DNA of 64,000 nucleotides, taken from NCBI GenBank assembly GCA_937146765.1, contig CAKZRP010000038.1, forward strand, positions 29,879 through 93,878, read 5' to 3'. The notes under the pieces are model-generated. The model ran no database searches, had not been told where the DNA came from, and saw only the letters and a program-made list of their open reading frames with translations. Source of the DNA: an uncultured Paracoccaceae bacterium (lineage in GTDB: Bacteria > Pseudomonadota > Alphaproteobacteria > Rhodobacterales > Rhodobacteraceae). The position numbers were made by a program, and so were the translations under genes. Shown here piece after piece: positions 9,473-17,499 of the stretch (position 1 is the stretch's first letter; each line of letters opens with the position of its first letter).

Positions 9473-11291
9473 GAAGGACTCCTGTCTGGGGAAAAAGCTG
9501 GTCGAAATCCACCCGTTCCAGCACGTCGAGGGCGCTGTCGCGCGAGGCATTCAGCAGCCGGACCCCCGCGGCGGCGCAGGCATCGCGGGCCTTGGCATAG
9601 GAGACTTCCAGCACCTCGAGGTTGGGCTCGTGCCAGGTCTCGCCAGGCTGGCGGTACTCCGGGTGGAAATGGTTCTGCTCACCCTCGTGCAGATATTGGT
9701 TGCCCTGTTTGCGCCCGGGCAGGGTGTAGCGGTGGTCCACCCCGATCAGCACGATCTCGCGGCAGCCCATGTGGAGCGCCATCTGGATCTGGCTGTAGAC
9801 GATGGTGGAGCCCCAGGCGAGCCCCTGGCTGAGGTCGCGGCTGAAGGCGGGAAAGTCCGGATCGCTGAGCGGATCGGTGAAGGAGGTCGGCGGCAGGAAG
9901 GGGACAAAGACCGTATCCGCCGCGTGATAGCCGAAATCCCGGGTATTGGCGGGAAAGATCTTCAGGCTGCCGTTCAGCGCCTCGATCTCGGCCCGGTTGT
10001 TGAGCAGGATCAGGTGATCCTCCACCGAGTAGTAATCGGGCCGCCAGGGGGTTTCGGGATAGGCGAGGTAGATCTTGTTGGAGGCAAAGGTGACCGTGTC
10101 CCGCAGCCGCTCCAGGTCGCCGATGCGCAGGCTCGGGCCATTGCCGACAACCACCGCCCGCTGGCCGCGATGGCGGTCGCGCAGCAGGCTGAGCAGGGTG
10201 CGGTTGGCCCGGTCGAGATCGGCGCGGGCCTGGTCCGGCTCCCAGAGGCCGGCGGCCTCGAGGCGGCGCTGCAGCCGGTCCCGCTCCACCGCCGCGGCAT
10301 GGTCGCGCTGGCGCAGCTGGGTGGCGGTCTGCAGCCGCAGCCGGGTCAGTGCGGCATCGGGATTGGCCGGGCGCGGGGCCGCCAGCCGCTGGCCGATCTG
10401 CGCCAGGCGGCTCAGGGGCGGCAGCGCCGGCGGCGCGCCCGCCGGGCGGTGACGGCTGAGGCCGCCCCGCTCCAGCCGGGTCAGATAGCCCAGGAAACTG
10501 GCCCGCGGCAGCCCGTGGCGCAGCAGCTGGCGCAGGTCGATCAGGCTCTCGGCCCAGGAGGGGGTCTCGGCCGCGCCGTGCAGCAGGGCGTCTTCGCGCA
10601 GGTAGAGCGCCAGGGCGGCCGCCCGTTCCAGCATCTCCGGCGTGGGCAGCTGGGCGGGGGAGAGGGTCGCCAGATGGGTGGGATCTGCCACCGCATGGGC
10701 CCCATGGGCCAGCGCGTGACAGGCCCGGCGCAGCCAGGACCGGTTGGCAGGTCCGGCAGAGATGACCCCGGCGGGCAGGGCGGTAGCCAGGGCTCTGGCG
10801 GTCTGATCCGAGATCAGCAACAGGGCCGAGGCGCTGCCGGAGGCGGCGCGCCATTGGGCAAAGACCTCGACCAGGGCGCGTGCCTGCGCCGCCGACAGCG
10901 CGCCCGGCATCAGGAAGGCCAGCCGCGGCTGCGGCGTGGCGGGGGGATCATTGGTGGCAAAGCAGAGGTCGTAGTGCGCCTCTTCGGAGGCGGCACGCAG
11001 GACCGGGCGGATCAGCCCGCCCGCAGCGGCCAGTTCCGGCAGCGACAGCGCCGGGCTGAACTGGCTGCCCGGGAAGGGGCAGTCGAGCCGGGCCAGCAGC
11101 GCCGGTTCCGCCCCGGGACGCTCCTGCAGCAGATCCACCGAGACCGCGCCCCGGCTGACGCAGAGCTCGACGCCGAAGACGGCGAGATGGCTTGCGCGGG
11201 CCCAGAAGCCGGGGTCGAACCCGTCATCCTGCGGGGCCGACCCGCAGGCCAGGCCCGTTTGCAGGCGATATGTCATACCCCGGCCGCGCAT
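9447..11291 (-). CDS. MptE-like/DUF115-domain protein
   Basis: This protein has 614 residues. The first ~350 are Ala/Leu/Arg-rich with no recognised family. The N-terminal ~130 residues resemble the same part of the 5878-8562 product (for example AHYDLCFATNDPP against ANYDLLFVTDDQP), but the GT2 core is missing or degenerate here. The C-terminal ~250 residues form an MptE-like/DUF115 module, with AVVVGNGPSLRIGD near 384, FASNKIYLAYPETPWRPDYYSVED, WGSTIVYSQIQMALHMG and LIGVDHRYTLPG. The two proteins look like paralogues, one of which lost or never had an active GT2. An ATG at 11276 is an alternative start. The 7-base gap to the upstream gene supports one transcript. Confidence 0.8.
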   Translation of the reverse strand: MRGRGMTYRLQTGLACGSAPQDDGFDPGFWARASHLAVFGVELCVSRGAVSVDLLQERPGAEPALLARLDCPFPGSQFSPALSLPELAAAGGLIRPVLRAASEEAHYDLCFATNDPPATPQPRLAFLMPGALSAAQARALVEVFAQWRAASGSASALLLISDQTARALATALPAGVISAGPANRSWLRRACHALAHGAHAVADPTHLATLSPAQLPTPEMLERAAALALYLREDALLHGAAETPSWAESLIDLRQLLRHGLPRASFLGYLTRLERGGLSRHRPAGAPPALPPLSRLAQIGQRLAAPRPANPDAALTRLRLQTATQLRQRDHAAAVERDRLQRRLEAAGLWEPDQARADLDRANRTLLSLLRDRHRGQRAVVVGNGPSLRIGDLERLRDTVTFASNKIYLAYPETPWRPDYYSVEDHLILLNNRAEIEALNGSLKIFPANTRDFGYHAADTVFVPFLPPTSFTDPLSDPDFPAFSRDLSQGLAWGSTIVYSQIQMALHMGCREIVLIGVDHRYTLPGRKQGNQYLHEGEQNHFHPEYRQPGETWHEPNLEVLEVSYAKARDACAAAGVRLLNASRDSALDVLERVDFDQLFPQTGVLHDRHTADL

Positions 11292-11298
11292 GAGGGGA

Positions 11299-12219
11299 TC
11301 AGGCGGAAAGATGATTGAACAGATTGTCGAGCGTATTGCCGTGAACGTATTCGATGGCCTGAACCGTGCTGTTGGCGTTGTGGCTGGAAAGCGCCACGTT
11401 CTCGAACTCCATCAGCGGATGATCCATCGGCAGGGGTTCCACCTCGAACACATCGAGCGCCGCCGCCGCCACCTTGCCGGAGCGCAGCGCCGCAACCAGC
11501 GCCGCCTCGTCCACCAGGCCGCCGCGCGCCACGTTGCACAGGATCACCCCGTCGCGGGCCCGCGCCAGGGTGTCGGCATTGATCAGGTGGTAATTCTCCG
11601 CCGTCTGGTTGCAGCAGAGGCAGATCACATCGGCCTGCTCGAGGAGCTGATCGAAGCTGACGACGGGGGCGCCGTCCGGGGCCTCGGTCATATAGGGATC
11701 ATGGGCGATCACCTCCATGCCCAGACCGCGGGCGCGCTGGCCGACGCCCTGACCGATCGCGCCATAGCCGACCACGCCCATGGTCTTGCCGGTCATGCCG
11801 GGGAAGCGCCCCTTGGGCCAGTCCCCCTGGCGGATCATCCGGTCGGTGCGCGCCAGCCGCCGGGTCGCCGCCAGCAGGAGGCCGATGGCATATTCGCTGA
11901 CCGCATCGCGGAAGGCGCCGGGAGAGTTGCAGACCGGCACCCCAAGGGATTTGGCGGCGGCCAGATCGATGCTGTCGATGCCGGTGCCCCATTTGGAGAT
12001 CACCTTGAGCCGGGGCAAAAAGGCCTTGAGCACGGTCTCGGTGATCTTGTCGTCGCCTGCGAGCCAGCCGTCGATCTCGCCGGCATATTCCAGGCATTGC
12101 GCCTCGCCCATGAACTGGTTCACCTCGGGCCAGATCGGGGTGAGACCGCGCTCGCGCAGGATCGCGTCAAAGCGGTCGCGCTCGTTGATCATCATGATGT
12201 TGGATACAAGAACCTGCAT
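11299..12219 (-). CDS. D-isomer 2-hydroxyacid dehydrogenase (phosphoglycerate-dehydrogenase-like)
   Basis: This NAD-dependent dehydrogenase of 306 residues has a Rossmann GxGxxG motif in GVVGYGAIGQGVGQ followed by an acidic residue (AHDPY), SKWGTGIDSIDL, and the catalytic Arg/Glu/His region around NVARGGLVDEAAL and a late SSHNA. It belongs to the SerA/GyaR-type family that interconverts 2-hydroxy and 2-keto acids. The ATG at 12219 is favoured because GAGGAGA sits 7 bases upstream; a GTG at 12234 would contain that ribosome site. It lies between a cytidylyltransferase and a DUF115 protein, so it probably modifies a keto-acid or sugar-acid precursor rather than making serine. That last point is inference. 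Confidence 0.85.
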   Translation of the reverse strand: MQVLVSNIMMINERDRFDAILRERGLTPIWPEVNQFMGEAQCLEYAGEIDGWLAGDDKITETVLKAFLPRLKVISKWGTGIDSIDLAAAKSLGVPVCNSPGAFRDAVSEYAIGLLLAATRRLARTDRMIRQGDWPKGRFPGMTGKTMGVVGYGAIGQGVGQRARGLGMEVIAHDPYMTEAPDGAPVVSFDQLLEQADVICLCCNQTAENYHLINADTLARARDGVILCNVARGGLVDEAALVAALRSGKVAAAALDVFEVEPLPMDHPLMEFENVALSSHNANSTVQAIEYVHGNTLDNLFNHLSA

Positions 12220-12230
12220 CAGTGCTCTCC

Positions 12231-12908
12231 TCACGCGGTCTTGGCTTTGCCGAGCACGCTCAGGAGCGCCTCGGCGATGTCCAGGTCTTCCTGGGTCTTG
12301 ATCACATGGCCCGAGATGGCGCCCACCGGGTAAAAGGCGATCCTGCCATTATAGGTGCCGATGGAGCCCGCCTCGACCGCTGCGACATAGGATTTGGCGC
12401 GCCAGCCGGTGATCGACCAGGTGACCCGCTGGGTCGGCTTCAGATCCTGCGAGTTGGTCTTCTCGGCAAAAGTGAAATTGACCGGCTGATCCTGATAGGC
12501 GACCTCGATCTGGTCTTCGATGCAGGACAGCATCACATCCGCATCCGAGGCGATGAAGGCTTGGGTGAAGGCTTTGACTTCCTCGGCGGTCAGCAGGGGC
12601 GCGATGGAATGCACCTGGATCAGGAGGTCGCAGTCGACGTTCTTCAGGAAGTCGTAGACGAATTGCTCCGAGGTGGCGACGGAATTACCGAGCTCTTCGG
12701 GGCGCTGGTAGAATTTGATGCCGTATTGCTCGGCGAATTGGCCGAACTCGGCGTTTTCCGAGTTGATGTAGATCTCGTCAAACAGGCCAGAGGCCTGACA
12801 TTTCTCGATCGCATGGGTGATCAGCGGCTGGCCGGCGAGGGGCGCGAGGTTCTTCTTCTTCAGGCGCTGGCTGCCCATGCGGGCGGGGATCATGGCAACG
12901 GTCTTCAT
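12231..12908 (-). CDS. Acylneuraminate/Kdo-type cytidylyltransferase family protein
   Basis: This 225-residue nucleotidyltransferase shows the CMP-sugar synthetase signature at the N-terminus (MIPARMGSQRLKKKN, close to the P-A-R-x-G-S-x-x-L/I-x-x-K-N pattern), PLITHAIEKC, SDADVMLSC and LIQVHSIAPLL. The family activates nonulosonic acids or Kdo, and some members other sugars, with CTP. The ATG at 12908 is chosen because AAGGA lies about 9 bases upstream and similarity begins at that Met. No NeuB, KdsA or sialate-synthase-like gene is present in the window, so the activated sugar is unknown. It is 11 bases from the next gene and 4 from the previous one, clearly in one operon. Confidence 0.8.
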   Translation of the reverse strand: MKTVAMIPARMGSQRLKKKNLAPLAGQPLITHAIEKCQASGLFDEIYINSENAEFGQFAEQYGIKFYQRPEELGNSVATSEQFVYDFLKNVDCDLLIQVHSIAPLLTAEEVKAFTQAFIASDADVMLSCIEDQIEVAYQDQPVNFTFAEKTNSQDLKPTQRVTWSITGWRAKSYVAAVEAGSIGTYNGRIAFYPVGAISGHVIKTQEDLDIAEALLSVLGKAKTA

Positions 12909-12912
12909 CTCG

Positions 12913-13746
12913 TCATCCTTGCGGGTTGAGCGGCGCGGCCTGCGGGGCGGCGGCGCGGGCAAAAACAGATGTGGTGCGATCAAACAGATCGGCGGGGGCG
13001 CAGAGGCTCAGCTGGTCCTGATCCATCGGGCGCGGGCTGCGGTCCGCCGGGGGGGCATAGCTGCCATAGAGGAGGCCGGCCTCCTGCGCAATGAGGGCGC
13101 CGGCCAGATCGTCCCAGCCCTTGGCCTCGCGGCTGGCCACCAGACAGACGCGCCCGGCGGCGGCGTAACACAGATGCAGCGCCTGGCTGCCGAAGTTGCG
13201 CAGCTTGAACTGCTCCAGCAGCTCCGCCAGCGCCTCGGGGGCGCGGGTGGCGAGATCCTTCAAGAGGCCGGAGGAGACCACCGCGAGGCGGGCCTTGTGG
13301 CTGCGGCGCCGGAGGGGGGCGCCATTGAGGCGGGCGCCGCGCCCGGCCTCGGCGGAATAAAGATCGCCCTGCGGCACGTCATAGACCGCCGCCAGCACCG
13401 GTCGACCCGCGACCAGCAGCACCACGGCGACGCCGTAAGCGGGCAGGTCGGCGACGAAATTCACCGTGCCATCCAGAGGATCCACCAGCCAGATGGGCGC
13501 GTCCCCCTCCTGGGCGGCATAGTCTTCCTCGCCCACCACCACCGAGCCGGGCCAGAGCGCGGCCAGCTCCGTCACCAGCCGGGCCTGCATCGCGAGGTCG
13601 ATGGAGGTGACCAGATCAAGGCCATCGCTGCCCTTGTCTTCGGTGATCACATCCTGGGCGAAGACCTCTGCGACCAGACCGGGCAGCAGGGCGCAAAGGC
13701 GGTCATGCAGATCTGCGGGCAGCTCTGCGGGCAGATCTGCACTCAT
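12913..13746 (-). CDS. Inositol-monophosphatase-family phosphatase
   Basis: This 277-residue Mg-dependent phosphatase of the IMPase/CysQ superfamily carries metal-binding motif 1 as VVGEEDYA with IWLVDPLDGTVNF, and motif 2 as GWDDLAGALIAQEAG. These match the E..WxVDPLDGTxNF and WDxAAG signatures, although the second has Leu in place of the usual Ala. The substrate could be inositol phosphate, PAP or a sugar phosphate. Between a SIS isomerase and a cytidylyltransferase, a sugar-phosphate phosphatase step is the most natural reading, but this is inference. The gene starts 2 bases after the stop of the SIS gene. Confidence 0.85.
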   Translation of the reverse strand: MSADLPAELPADLHDRLCALLPGLVAEVFAQDVITEDKGSDGLDLVTSIDLAMQARLVTELAALWPGSVVVGEEDYAAQEGDAPIWLVDPLDGTVNFVADLPAYGVAVVLLVAGRPVLAAVYDVPQGDLYSAEAGRGARLNGAPLRRRSHKARLAVVSSGLLKDLATRAPEALAELLEQFKLRNFGSQALHLCYAAAGRVCLVASREAKGWDDLAGALIAQEAGLLYGSYAPPADRSPRPMDQDQLSLCAPADLFDRTTSVFARAAAPQAAPLNPQG

Positions 13747-13748
13747 GC

Positions 13749-14375
13749 TCAGAACTTCCGGTCGGCGATCAGCGACGCGTCCATATGGGTCATGCGCAGG
13801 TATTGGGTCAGGATGTGGATGAAGGCCATGTGGATGTCCTCGACCACGCCGTAGTTCTGCGCGTTCACATGGGCGTTCACATCCGCGAGATCCTTGGAGC
13901 GACCGCCGGAAAAGCCGGTGAAGGAGATCGACTTCAGACCCATTTCGCGGGCCACCTCGAGGGCGCGCACCACGTTCTGGCTGTCGCCGGAGGAGCTGAC
14001 GGTCCAGACCAGATCGCCGGGACGGGCCATGGATTGCAGCTGATAGGCGAAGACCTCGTCATAGGAGATGTCATTGGCCAGGGCCGAGTTCATTTCCGTA
14101 TGGGCTGAGAGCGACATGAAGCGGGGCTTCAGTTCGGTATCGGTGCGCACGCATTTGAGGAAATCGCAGAGCGAATGGTTGGCGATCCCGGCGGAGCCGC
14201 CATTGCCGCAGATATAGATGAAATTGCCGGCCGCGATGGTCTCGCGCAGCAGGGCCGCCACGCGGTCGAGGGCGGAGAGATCGCTGACCTGGGTCGCCTT
14301 GGCGAGGGTCGCGAAATAGTCGCCGGCAAAGTCCTGGCAGCTGTCATAGGGGGTGGAGGGGAAAAACTCGGACAT
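13749..14375 (-). CDS. SIS-domain sugar-phosphate isomerase (GmhA-like)
   Basis: This 208-residue protein is a single SIS domain with YICGNGGSAGIANH, the classic G-N-G-G-S-A loop of GmhA/DiaA proteins, and VSSSGDSQNVVRAL as the second phosphosugar loop. GmhA converts sedoheptulose 7-phosphate to D-glycero-heptose 7-phosphate at the head of heptose synthesis. A GNGGSAG loop with SSSGxSxN favours that subclass over KdsD. The start at 14375 has TAGGAA 9 bases upstream. Together with the phosphatase and cytidylyltransferase next to it, this could form a nucleotide-activated sugar branch, but a heptose kinase (HddA/HldE) is not seen. Confidence 0.85.
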   Translation of the reverse strand: MSEFFPSTPYDSCQDFAGDYFATLAKATQVSDLSALDRVAALLRETIAAGNFIYICGNGGSAGIANHSLCDFLKCVRTDTELKPRFMSLSAHTEMNSALANDISYDEVFAYQLQSMARPGDLVWTVSSSGDSQNVVRALEVAREMGLKSISFTGFSGGRSKDLADVNAHVNAQNYGVVEDIHMAFIHILTQYLRMTHMDASLIADRKF

Positions 14376-14410
14376 CGGGGTATTCCTAATCGCTGGAGGC
14401 GGAGAGAGGG

Positions 14411-15385
14411 TCAGGTTTCCAGAATGAAACGCAGCACACCGGATTTCAGGCTGCGCTGCAGAAGGATCTGCAGGTCGCGCAGGCGGTTCTTGTCGGCCTC
14501 GCGGAAGAAGCTGGACCAGAAGGGGATGGAGCGGTTCTCGGCGCTCTTGAAGTAGCGGTCGAGGATCACCGCGTCGAGCCGGCCCGGGGTGGAAACCTCC
14601 AGTACCTTGAGGCCGAGCCGGGCGCTCAGGGTCTCAAAGCCCTTGATCGAGAAGACCGTCAGCCGGTCCAGCGGCACGAAGCTCGGGGATTCCGCGCCGA
14701 GGATCTCGTATTCGAGCCCGTCGGCGCAGGAGCTGGCGGCAAAAATCACGGTGCCGGGGGCGGCGGCGTCCTTCAGGGCGGCCAGCAGGGCCGCGGGATC
14801 GGCGGCGCGGTCCAGTTCGGCGGGCATAAGGATCGCGCGTGGGGCCGCCTGGGCGATTGCCGCGCGCAGGCCGGCAAAATCCGGGCTGTCGGGCTCCAGG
14901 TGCAGAAAGTCCCAGGCGCGGTTGTGGCTCAGCCGCTCGGTGGCATCCGGCCAGGCCGGGGCCTGGCTGGCAAAGCGGATGTCGAGCACCCGGTCGAGCC
15001 GGCGTTCCAGCCGGGCCTCGGTGAGGCTGATCCAGTTCAGCAGCGAGGTGAATTCGAACTCGCGATCGCCCTGGGGTTCGGCGGCGGTGGCGGCGATCTG
15101 CTCGAGGCGCAGCCGGTCCAGCGTGGCCTGATCCGGGGTCCGGGCGGCATAGATGGAGTTGCAGCCCGAGCAGCGGCGGAATTCCATCAGCGCCTGCGAG
15201 AAGATCGGGTTCTTGTCGCTGGCCTGACCGCAGGCGGGGCAGCACTTGCGCTCCTGCCAGGGGTCGGTCGGATCCAGCAGCAGCGCACCCAGCGCCTGGT
15301 TGCGGCGCAGCCGGTATTTCGCGGGCTTCTGGCCTGCCACCGCGTCGATGTCGGGCAGGTGGTCGAGGAAAACAGGGGTTTGCAT
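14411..15385 (-). CDS. Zinc-ribbon, methyltransferase-like protein (degenerate)
   Basis: This 324-residue protein has two CxxC pairs near the N-terminus (CCPACG and RCSGC), which look like a zinc ribbon. They are followed by a region laid out like a class I SAM methyltransferase (RVLDIRFASQ, DFLHLEPDS, LMPAELDRAADPAALLAALKDAA, FSIKGFETLSARLGLKVLEV). The glycine-rich SAM loop is not intact (DIRFAS instead of DxGxGxG), so activity is doubtful. The architecture resembles sugar C-methyltransferases with an N-terminal Zn module. The ATG at 15385 lies 4 bases after the upstream stop, which argues for this start over the longer frame. Function is uncertain. Confidence 0.6.
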   Translation of the reverse strand: MQTPVFLDHLPDIDAVAGQKPAKYRLRRNQALGALLLDPTDPWQERKCCPACGQASDKNPIFSQALMEFRRCSGCNSIYAARTPDQATLDRLRLEQIAATAAEPQGDREFEFTSLLNWISLTEARLERRLDRVLDIRFASQAPAWPDATERLSHNRAWDFLHLEPDSPDFAGLRAAIAQAAPRAILMPAELDRAADPAALLAALKDAAAPGTVIFAASSCADGLEYEILGAESPSFVPLDRLTVFSIKGFETLSARLGLKVLEVSTPGRLDAVILDRYFKSAENRSIPFWSSFFREADKNRLRDLQILLQRSLKSGVLRFILET

Positions 15386-15389
15386 GATC

Positions 15390-16442
15390 TTATTCCGTTG
15401 CCGTCTGCGGGGTCTGCTGGCGGGTGGTGCTCCACTCCGGGTCGGCGGCATAGATCGCCTCGACCAGCTCCATCACATCGAGCGCCTGCTGCGAGGTGCC
15501 GCATCTGAGGGCGGCCCCCTCCACCACGGCGGCATGGAACTCGGCGATTTCCTTGTCCCAGGACCTGTCCTCGGTGAAGCGCAGTTCCTGGCTCTCGGGG
15601 TTGGGGATCGGGCTGCCGGTGGCATCCAGACGGTTGAGCGCCACAGTCAGCACCTCGGTGCCATAGCTGCCGGAGGCCGACAGGATCCCGTCCACCGAGA
15701 TGAAGCCGTTGCGCAGGTAGAGTTCAAGCCGGAAAGTGTGCTGCCACTGGGTCGCCGAGGAATGCACCGAGGCGACGATGCCTTGGGCGTTCTTCATCAG
15801 GGCAAAGGCATTGTCCTCGACCGGCACATCGGTCCAGAACTTGCGCTGCACGAAGCTCTGCACATCGGTGAAGCGGCCGGCAAACATCTGGAACAGGTCG
15901 AGCATGTGGATGCCCTGGTCGATCAGGATGCCGCCGCCGGAAAGGGCGGGGTCGTTGCGCCAGTTCTGGGCATAGTTCGGCCCGCCGGCCTTGCCGTAGA
16001 CGCCGCGCATGAAATAGAGATCGCCCATGGTGCCGGCATCGATGAGCTTCTTGGCTTCCTCGATGGCGTCATGGACCCGGTGGTTGAAGCCGAATTTCAG
16101 CACCCGTCCGCCATGGGCGGCCTGCGCGGCAGCCTCGGCCTCCATCATCCGGCGCACATCGGCGGAGTTGCGCCCCGGGGGCTTTTCCGAAAACACATGC
16201 TTGCCGCGCTCCAGCGCGGTGCAGACCACATCCGGGATCATCATGTTCGGCACGCTGCAGACGATCACATCGGGGGCATAGTCATAGACCGCCATCGGGT
16301 CGGTGACCATCGGGACGGAGGCGGTGGGATCGAGTGCGGTGTCGCAGGCAACGACCACTTCGAATCCTCCGTGGCGATCCATGGCGTCGTGGCGGATACG
16401 GCCCATTTTCCCGTATCCAATGATCGCAGCGCGTAATGTCAT
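15390..16442 (-). CDS. Gfo/Idh/MocA-family oxidoreductase
   Basis: This 350-residue NAD(P)-dependent sugar oxidoreductase has the N-terminal Rossmann motif AAIIGYGKMGRIRHDA, CSVPNMMIPDVV, and the family signature HVFSEKPPGRNSADV (EKP). These are followed by a GFNHR motif and a beta-sheet C-terminal domain (GGGILIDQGIHMLDL). Family members oxidise or reduce sugars or sugar nucleotides, for example the 3-position of UDP-GlcNAcA or inositol. It is the first gene of the minus-strand glycan transcript, facing away from the plus-strand gene at 16771 across a 328-base promoter region. The exact substrate is unknown. Confidence 0.9.
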   Translation of the reverse strand: MTLRAAIIGYGKMGRIRHDAMDRHGGFEVVVACDTALDPTASVPMVTDPMAVYDYAPDVIVCSVPNMMIPDVVCTALERGKHVFSEKPPGRNSADVRRMMEAEAAAQAAHGGRVLKFGFNHRVHDAIEEAKKLIDAGTMGDLYFMRGVYGKAGGPNYAQNWRNDPALSGGGILIDQGIHMLDLFQMFAGRFTDVQSFVQRKFWTDVPVEDNAFALMKNAQGIVASVHSSATQWQHTFRLELYLRNGFISVDGILSASGSYGTEVLTVALNRLDATGSPIPNPESQELRFTEDRSWDKEIAEFHAAVVEGAALRCGTSQQALDVMELVEAIYAADPEWSTTRQQTPQTATE

Positions 16443-16770
16443 ATGTCTATTAGGTTCTCTTTACTTGCCCCGGCAGATCCTTGCGCGGGGGGGTTCCTGT
16501 TCCACTCTACCGGCCCGCGGCGCAGATTAGTGATCCGGGTTGCGGGGTCAACCCGCAAGCCGGTCGCCGCTGCCGCTTATGCCGGTTTGTGCTCTTTGTC
16601 ACGGCATCCCGCCGCCACCGCTTGACGGGCTGCGACCCGGGATGACAACAGAGGGCCATGGGGCGTCTGTCGGAGTGCCCGGCGGCGTGCCGGTCGCGGG
16701 GCTCCCCGAGGCTGTCGCGATAGCCGCCAAAAGTAACAGAGTGATGATGCATGCAAGGGACAGGATCACC
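16443..16770. other. Divergent intergenic region, 328 bases
   Basis: This region separates the divergent 15390-16442 and 16771-17499 genes and must hold both promoters. The part next to the minus-strand gene is locally AT-richer (around 16441-16470). I could not identify convincing -35/-10 pairs or an operator. The longer open frame that reaches back into it from the FAH gene has no family similarity and is judged non-coding. Confidence 0.5.
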
Positions 16771-17499
16771 ATGACAGAGGTTGCAGAGAGGCTTTCCGAG
16801 GCCCGCAGGGCGGGGCGGGCTGCGGCGCTTGTCGCCGCGGATATTCCCGCAACGCAGAGTGCGGCCTATGGCCAGAGCCTGGCACAGATGCAGGAGATCG
16901 CCGCCTGGAAGATCGGTGGCGCCAACCCCTGGTCGCGCCGGGTGTTCAACAACAGCGAGGTCTTCGTCGGCCCGCTGCACCCGCGCGAGGTGGCCCTGGG
17001 CGGCGACAGCCTGTCGCTGGCGGGGCTGAACCGGCCGCTGGCCGAGCCGGAAGTCATGCTGCAGATCGCGGATCCGGCGGCCACCACCCCGGCCGGGCAG
17101 TTCTCGCATATGGCGCTTGGGTTCGAGATCCCGGCGGCGGTGCTGCCGGAGGAGCTGAAGCCGCTGCTGAACGCGCAGATCTGCGATCGCGCCGGGGCGG
17201 GGCTGCTGTGGATCACCGCGGTGGAACGGTTCGAGGCGGCGCGCTTTGCCGCCCCCTTCGACATTACCCTGCGCCACAATGACGACGCCTCGGCGGCCGG
17301 CGGCAGTGCCAATATCATTGGCGGCCCGCTGGGGGCGGCGGCAGAGCTGCTGGCGCTGGCATCACGCCATGGCCTGCCGCTGCTGCCCGGCCAGTGGATC
17401 GCCAGCGGCGGCCTCTGCCCGGCAGTGGCGGTGGCGGCGGGGGACCGCCTGGAGCTGGCGGCCTGGGATCAGGTGATCTCGCTGCGCTTTGATGGCTGA
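16771..17499 (+). CDS. FAH-family / 2-keto-4-pentenoate hydratase-like enzyme
   Basis: This 242-residue protein is laid out like the 2-keto-4-pentenoate hydratase (MhpD) branch of the fumarylacetoacetate-hydrolase superfamily: AWKIGGANPWSRRVF, a metal-binding-type segment AEPEVMLQI, MALGFEIP, and the closing region LPLLPGQWIASGGLCPAVAVAAGD. The E-x-E metal motif typical of active hydratases is only partly present (EPEVML), so catalysis is uncertain. The ATG at 16771 has AGGA 5 bases before it; the upstream in-frame ATG at 16540 gives about 77 extra residues without family character. The stop overlaps the next start by 8 bases, so it belongs with the epimerase and sugar transferase. Confidence 0.7.
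   Translation: MTEVAERLSEARRAGRAAALVAADIPATQSAAYGQSLAQMQEIAAWKIGGANPWSRRVFNNSEVFVGPLHPREVALGGDSLSLAGLNRPLAEPEVMLQIADPAATTPAGQFSHMALGFEIPAAVLPEELKPLLNAQICDRAGAGLLWITAVERFEAARFAAPFDITLRHNDDASAAGGSANIIGGPLGAAAELLALASRHGLPLLPGQWIASGGLCPAVAVAAGDRLELAAWDQVISLRFDG

Noticed and set aside
16540..16770. Longer start for the FAH-family gene
   Set aside because: The added ~77 residues are Pro/Arg/Gly-rich without family similarity, and a good ribosome site precedes the ATG at 16771.
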